Shown here piece after piece: positions 10,359 to 11,298 of a stretch of DNA of 11,298 nucleotides (its first letter is position 1; every line of letters begins with the position of its first letter). The position numbers and the translations under genes were made by a program. Origin of the DNA: Clostridia bacterium (GTDB taxonomy: Bacteria > Bacillota_A > Clostridia > Oscillospirales > CAG-272); contig JAGBRZ010000248.1 in NCBI GenBank assembly GCA_017632155.1, positions 1 through 11,298 of the forward strand. The letters are read 5' to 3'. Under the pieces are notes generated by a model. The model was not told where the DNA came from. It searched no databases and saw only the letters and a list, made by a program, of their open reading frames with translations.

Positions 10359-11051
10359 ATGCCAAAAGACATTGTTTACATACTAAAGGAATCGCTCGAC
10401 ACTGACGAACTCCGCTATTCCCTCCGATCGGTCGAGACAAACTTCCCGCACCGCTTCGTTTGGTTTGTCGGAGGTCAGCCTGCAGGCTTTAAGCCAGACC
10501 GAGCACTACCTCACCAGCAGACAGGAGCGAACAAGTGGGAACACATCCGCTCGAGTATGCTCCGCATAGCAAGAGAGCCCGAACTCTCCGAGGAGTTTTT
10601 CTTGTTCAACGATGACTTTTATGTCATGAAACTCCAGACGGGCAAGTTTGTAAACTTCACGGACAGGACTCTGGGCTGGAGAATAGGACAACTTCGGAAC
10701 GAGTACACAGTCCTAACCAACTATACGAGGACACTCGTCAAGGCTAACGAAGAACTAAAGATACAAGGACACCCGACGGACAACTTTGAGGTACACCTCC
10801 CGATGTTATTCGAGAAGGCACTCATCCCGTCAATACTTAAATGCTCAAGTCCGCAGATGCGTTCGATCTATGGCAACATCAACCGAGTCGAACACATCCA
10901 GCACAACGACGTCAAGGTCTATGACTTCGACACAGTCCCAGACGATCCCGATTATTTGAGCACGAGCGATAAAACATTTTCACAGGGCAAGGTCGGCGAG
11001 TACATCCGCAAGACCTTCCCGAACCCGTCACGCTTTGAGGTGACACTATGA
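10359..11051 (+). CDS. Stealth-like sugar-phosphate transferase family protein
   Basis: The 230-residue product begins with DIVYILKESLDTDELRYSLR (4-23), then RFVWFVGGQPAGF (32-44), a region ending ELSEEFFLFNDDFYVMK (75-91), and later FEVHLPMLFEKALI (143-156). These resemble conserved blocks of Stealth proteins: the RYSLRS helix, the L-x-NDDF motif and a H-x-P-M motif. Stealth proteins transfer hexose-1-phosphate to sugars in capsule synthesis. It is shorter than full bacterial members and lacks their usual DFVYTWVDG start, so the activity is uncertain. GGAG (10346) precedes the start. It lies just after the terminator and is coupled to the HNH gene by ATGA, placing it at the head of the packaging/late genes. 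Together with the GT2 gene it suggests a glycan modification role. Confidence 0.65.
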   Translation: MPKDIVYILKESLDTDELRYSLRSVETNFPHRFVWFVGGQPAGFKPDRALPHQQTGANKWEHIRSSMLRIAREPELSEEFFLFNDDFYVMKLQTGKFVNFTDRTLGWRIGQLRNEYTVLTNYTRTLVKANEELKIQGHPTDNFEVHLPMLFEKALIPSILKCSSPQMRSIYGNINRVEHIQHNDVKVYDFDTVPDDPDYLSTSDKTFSQGKVGEYIRKTFPNPSRFEVTL

Positions 11052-11298
11052 GCGAGAGATCTAACCGCTGGCCATACATCCGAAGGCTGGCATGGGAACG
11101 CGACAGGAAGAACAGGGCACCGTGTCACATATGCGGCGAGCGTATTGATTACGGTCTTAAACCTTCAAGCGCTCCCCTCGCTTGGGAGCCCGACCATCTG
11201 CAACCATTCAGCAGGGCCCCCGAGTTAGAGCTTGACCTCAACAACATAGCAGCCGCACATATGCGCTGCAACAGACAGAGAGGAGACGGAGCTGGAGA
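11048..11298 (+). CDS. HNH endonuclease (cut by window end)
   Basis: The first 83 codons are present and the frame is open at the window end. The HNH pattern is visible: C26-x2-C29 (CHICGE), W46-E-P-D49-H50 (the DH of the catalytic strand), N65/N66 in the following helix, and H71-x2-C74-N75 (AHMRCNRQRGDG). Phages with cohesive ends usually encode such an HNH protein immediately before the small and large terminase genes, where it helps in packaging cleavage; that would fit the expected continuation. It starts in an ATGA overlap with the Stealth-like gene. The N-terminus is basic (RSNRWPYIRRLAWERDRKNR). Confidence 0.88.
   Translation, partial: MSERSNRWPYIRRLAWERDRKNRAPCHICGERIDYGLKPSSAPLAWEPDHLQPFSRAPELELDLNNIAAAHMRCNRQRGDGAG

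Overview
The window is the left half of a temperate tailed phage or prophage (siphovirus-like) from a low-to-mid GC Gram-positive host, most likely a member of Clostridia (Bacillota). The evidence is a divergent integrase/repressor versus Cro-like switch, a long operon of overlapping genes with strong AGGAGG-type ribosome binding sites, and the gene set Gp157 - ERF - wHTH initiator - helicase loader - RusA - DUF1492 - SSB, ending at an HNH gene of the kind that precedes terminase genes. The host assignment rests on protein style only.

Layout. (1) 1-484, minus strand: the 5' part of a tyrosine integrase gene, translationally coupled to a short XRE repressor upstream of it. (2) 485-643: divergent promoter/operator region. 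A good promoter drives the repressor and a second drives the early operon. Three copies of a 16-bp palindrome-like operator (GTTSCARAAATGGAAC) lie over them, one filling the spacer of the rightward promoter. (3) 644-2164: Cro-like and small HTH proteins, a membrane-anchored 3D-domain protein, a small membrane/coiled-coil protein that overlaps it by 83 nt, and one unknown. (4) 2170-4810: Gp157, a Cys-rich peptide, two unknown proteins, an ERF single-strand annealing protein and another unknown. (5) 4794-7226: replication block of wHTH initiator, helicase loader, RusA resolvase, DUF1492 regulator and SSB. The initiator gene carries five iterons at an exact 16-bp period followed by three AT-rich 18-bp repeats, very probably the phage origin. 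(6) 7238-9925: accessory genes, many small, Cys-rich and visibly AT-richer, with a family 2 glycosyltransferase among them, and two very small ORFs (33 and 27 codons). (7) 9922-10188: a small HTH protein closes the early operon. (8) 10189-10358: intergenic control region with four GAGAGT repeats at a 10-bp period bracketed by a perfect 10-bp inverted repeat, then a small compound inverted repeat, then a strong intrinsic terminator. (9) 10359-11298: a Stealth-like sugar-phosphate transferase-type protein, then an HNH endonuclease cut by the window end.

How it works together: the repressor would hold the early promoter off. Once it is released, one rightward transcript would supply the recombination proteins (Gp157/ERF/SSB/RusA), the replication proteins that act at the origin inside the initiator gene, and candidate late regulators (DUF1492 protein, terminal HTH protein). 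Their likely target is the repeat region ahead of the late genes. The two glyco-enzymes on either side of the terminator are the least expected cargo. No tRNA, rRNA, CRISPR array or insertion sequence was seen, and there is no gene-free stretch above 300 bases.
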